From contig NZ_JNYD01000064.1 of NCBI RefSeq assembly GCF_000717175.1, positions 1 to 5,534 of the forward strand: DNA of 5,534 nucleotides, given 5' to 3'. The notes under the pieces were generated by a model that saw only the letters and a program-made list of their open reading frames with translations, made no database searches and was not told where the DNA came from. Every line of letters begins with the position of its first letter. Position 1 is the stretch's first letter. Origin of the DNA: Pseudonocardia autotrophica. GTDB lineage: Bacteria > Actinomycetota > Actinomycetes > Mycobacteriales > Pseudonocardiaceae. A program made the translations under genes and the position numbers. Positions 5,437 through 5,534 of the stretch are shown piece by piece.

Positions 5437-5534
5437 GGCTGTGAAGAGAATCGACCGCAGCCGGGCTACGCGGTCTTGTCGAGGGTGACCCGGTAGCCGA
5501 GGTTGTGGAGTTGGTGGATGAGCCGGTCGCGTTG
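5437..5534 (-). mobile_element. Possible edge of a second insertion sequence
   Basis: From about 5437 the sequence changes from the gene remnant to a short non-coding stretch beginning GGCTGTGAAGAG, followed inward by the end of a frame. Such an IS-end, short-gap, transposase-tail layout is typical. The other end is outside the window, so neither inverted repeats nor a target duplication can be checked. The boundary is uncertain by several bases. Confidence 0.35.
5466..5534 (-). CDS. C-terminal end of a protein, possibly a transposase (partial)
   Basis: The last 22 codons of a minus-strand gene entering from the right edge: QRDRLIHQLHNLGYRVTLDK, then TA and a TAG stop at 5468-5466. The codons are GC-ending and coding-like. 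A tail of basic and hydrophobic residues with LGYRVTL recalls the ends of several actinobacterial transposases, but I cannot assign an IS family. Its position just inside an apparent insertion edge that truncates the neighbouring gene supports the transposase reading. An ordinary host gene is not excluded. Confidence 0.4.
   Translation of the reverse strand, partial: QRDRLIHQLHNLGYRVTLDKTA

Noticed and set aside
1..5534. tRNA, rRNA, CRISPR arrays or riboswitches
   Set aside because: No cloverleaf, spaced direct repeats or recognised leader structure was seen; almost all of the window is protein-coding or IS.

Overview
The window is very GC-rich, and third codon positions are almost all G or C. 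It uses GTG starts, has one likely leaderless promoter, and encodes mycobacterial/pseudonocardial-type proteins (a FadA3-like thiolase, an MSMEG_6728-like protein). This points to an actinobacterium, most likely a Pseudonocardia or a close relative. Genus is inferred, not shown.

Layout. Bases 2-673 (+) are the C-terminal half of a phenylacetate-CoA ligase. Bases 713-1742 are a complete, apparently intact IS982-like insertion sequence with 17-bp inverted ends, one DDE transposase and a CTAG duplication. It sits in the loop of a palindrome: removing the element and one CTAG restores a 40-bp hairpin with 18-bp perfect arms and a TCTA loop, between the convergent ligase and BKACE genes. Next is the BKACE (DUF849) gene (2632-1760, -), then a 127-bp divergent intergenic region, then a FadA3-like thiolase (2760-3986, +). 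A FabG-like SDR (4019-4798, +) follows, with its own candidate leaderless promoter over the thiolase stop. Convergent to it, with overlapping stop codons, is an MSMEG_6728-like protein (5247-4795, -). The right edge has an intact 40-bp palindrome (5310-5349), the 3' remnant of a gene cut short (5346-5436, -), and the edge of what is probably another IS (about 5437-5534, -).

How the genes may work together. BKACE enzymes convert a beta-keto acid plus acetyl-CoA into acetoacetate plus an acyl-CoA. Thiolases and SDRs handle beta-ketoacyl-CoA and 3-hydroxyacyl steps, and the ligase activates an aromatic acid as its CoA ester. The set looks like a small carboxylic-acid catabolism neighbourhood; the actual substrate cannot be read from sequence.

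The most interesting signal is the pair of 40-bp palindromes. Both begin with GTGAGYGGC, differ inside while keeping perfect pairing, and start on the last base of the final sense codon, so that the hairpin itself supplies the TGA stop. One has been split at its loop by an IS. No other stretch longer than 300 bases lacks a gene.
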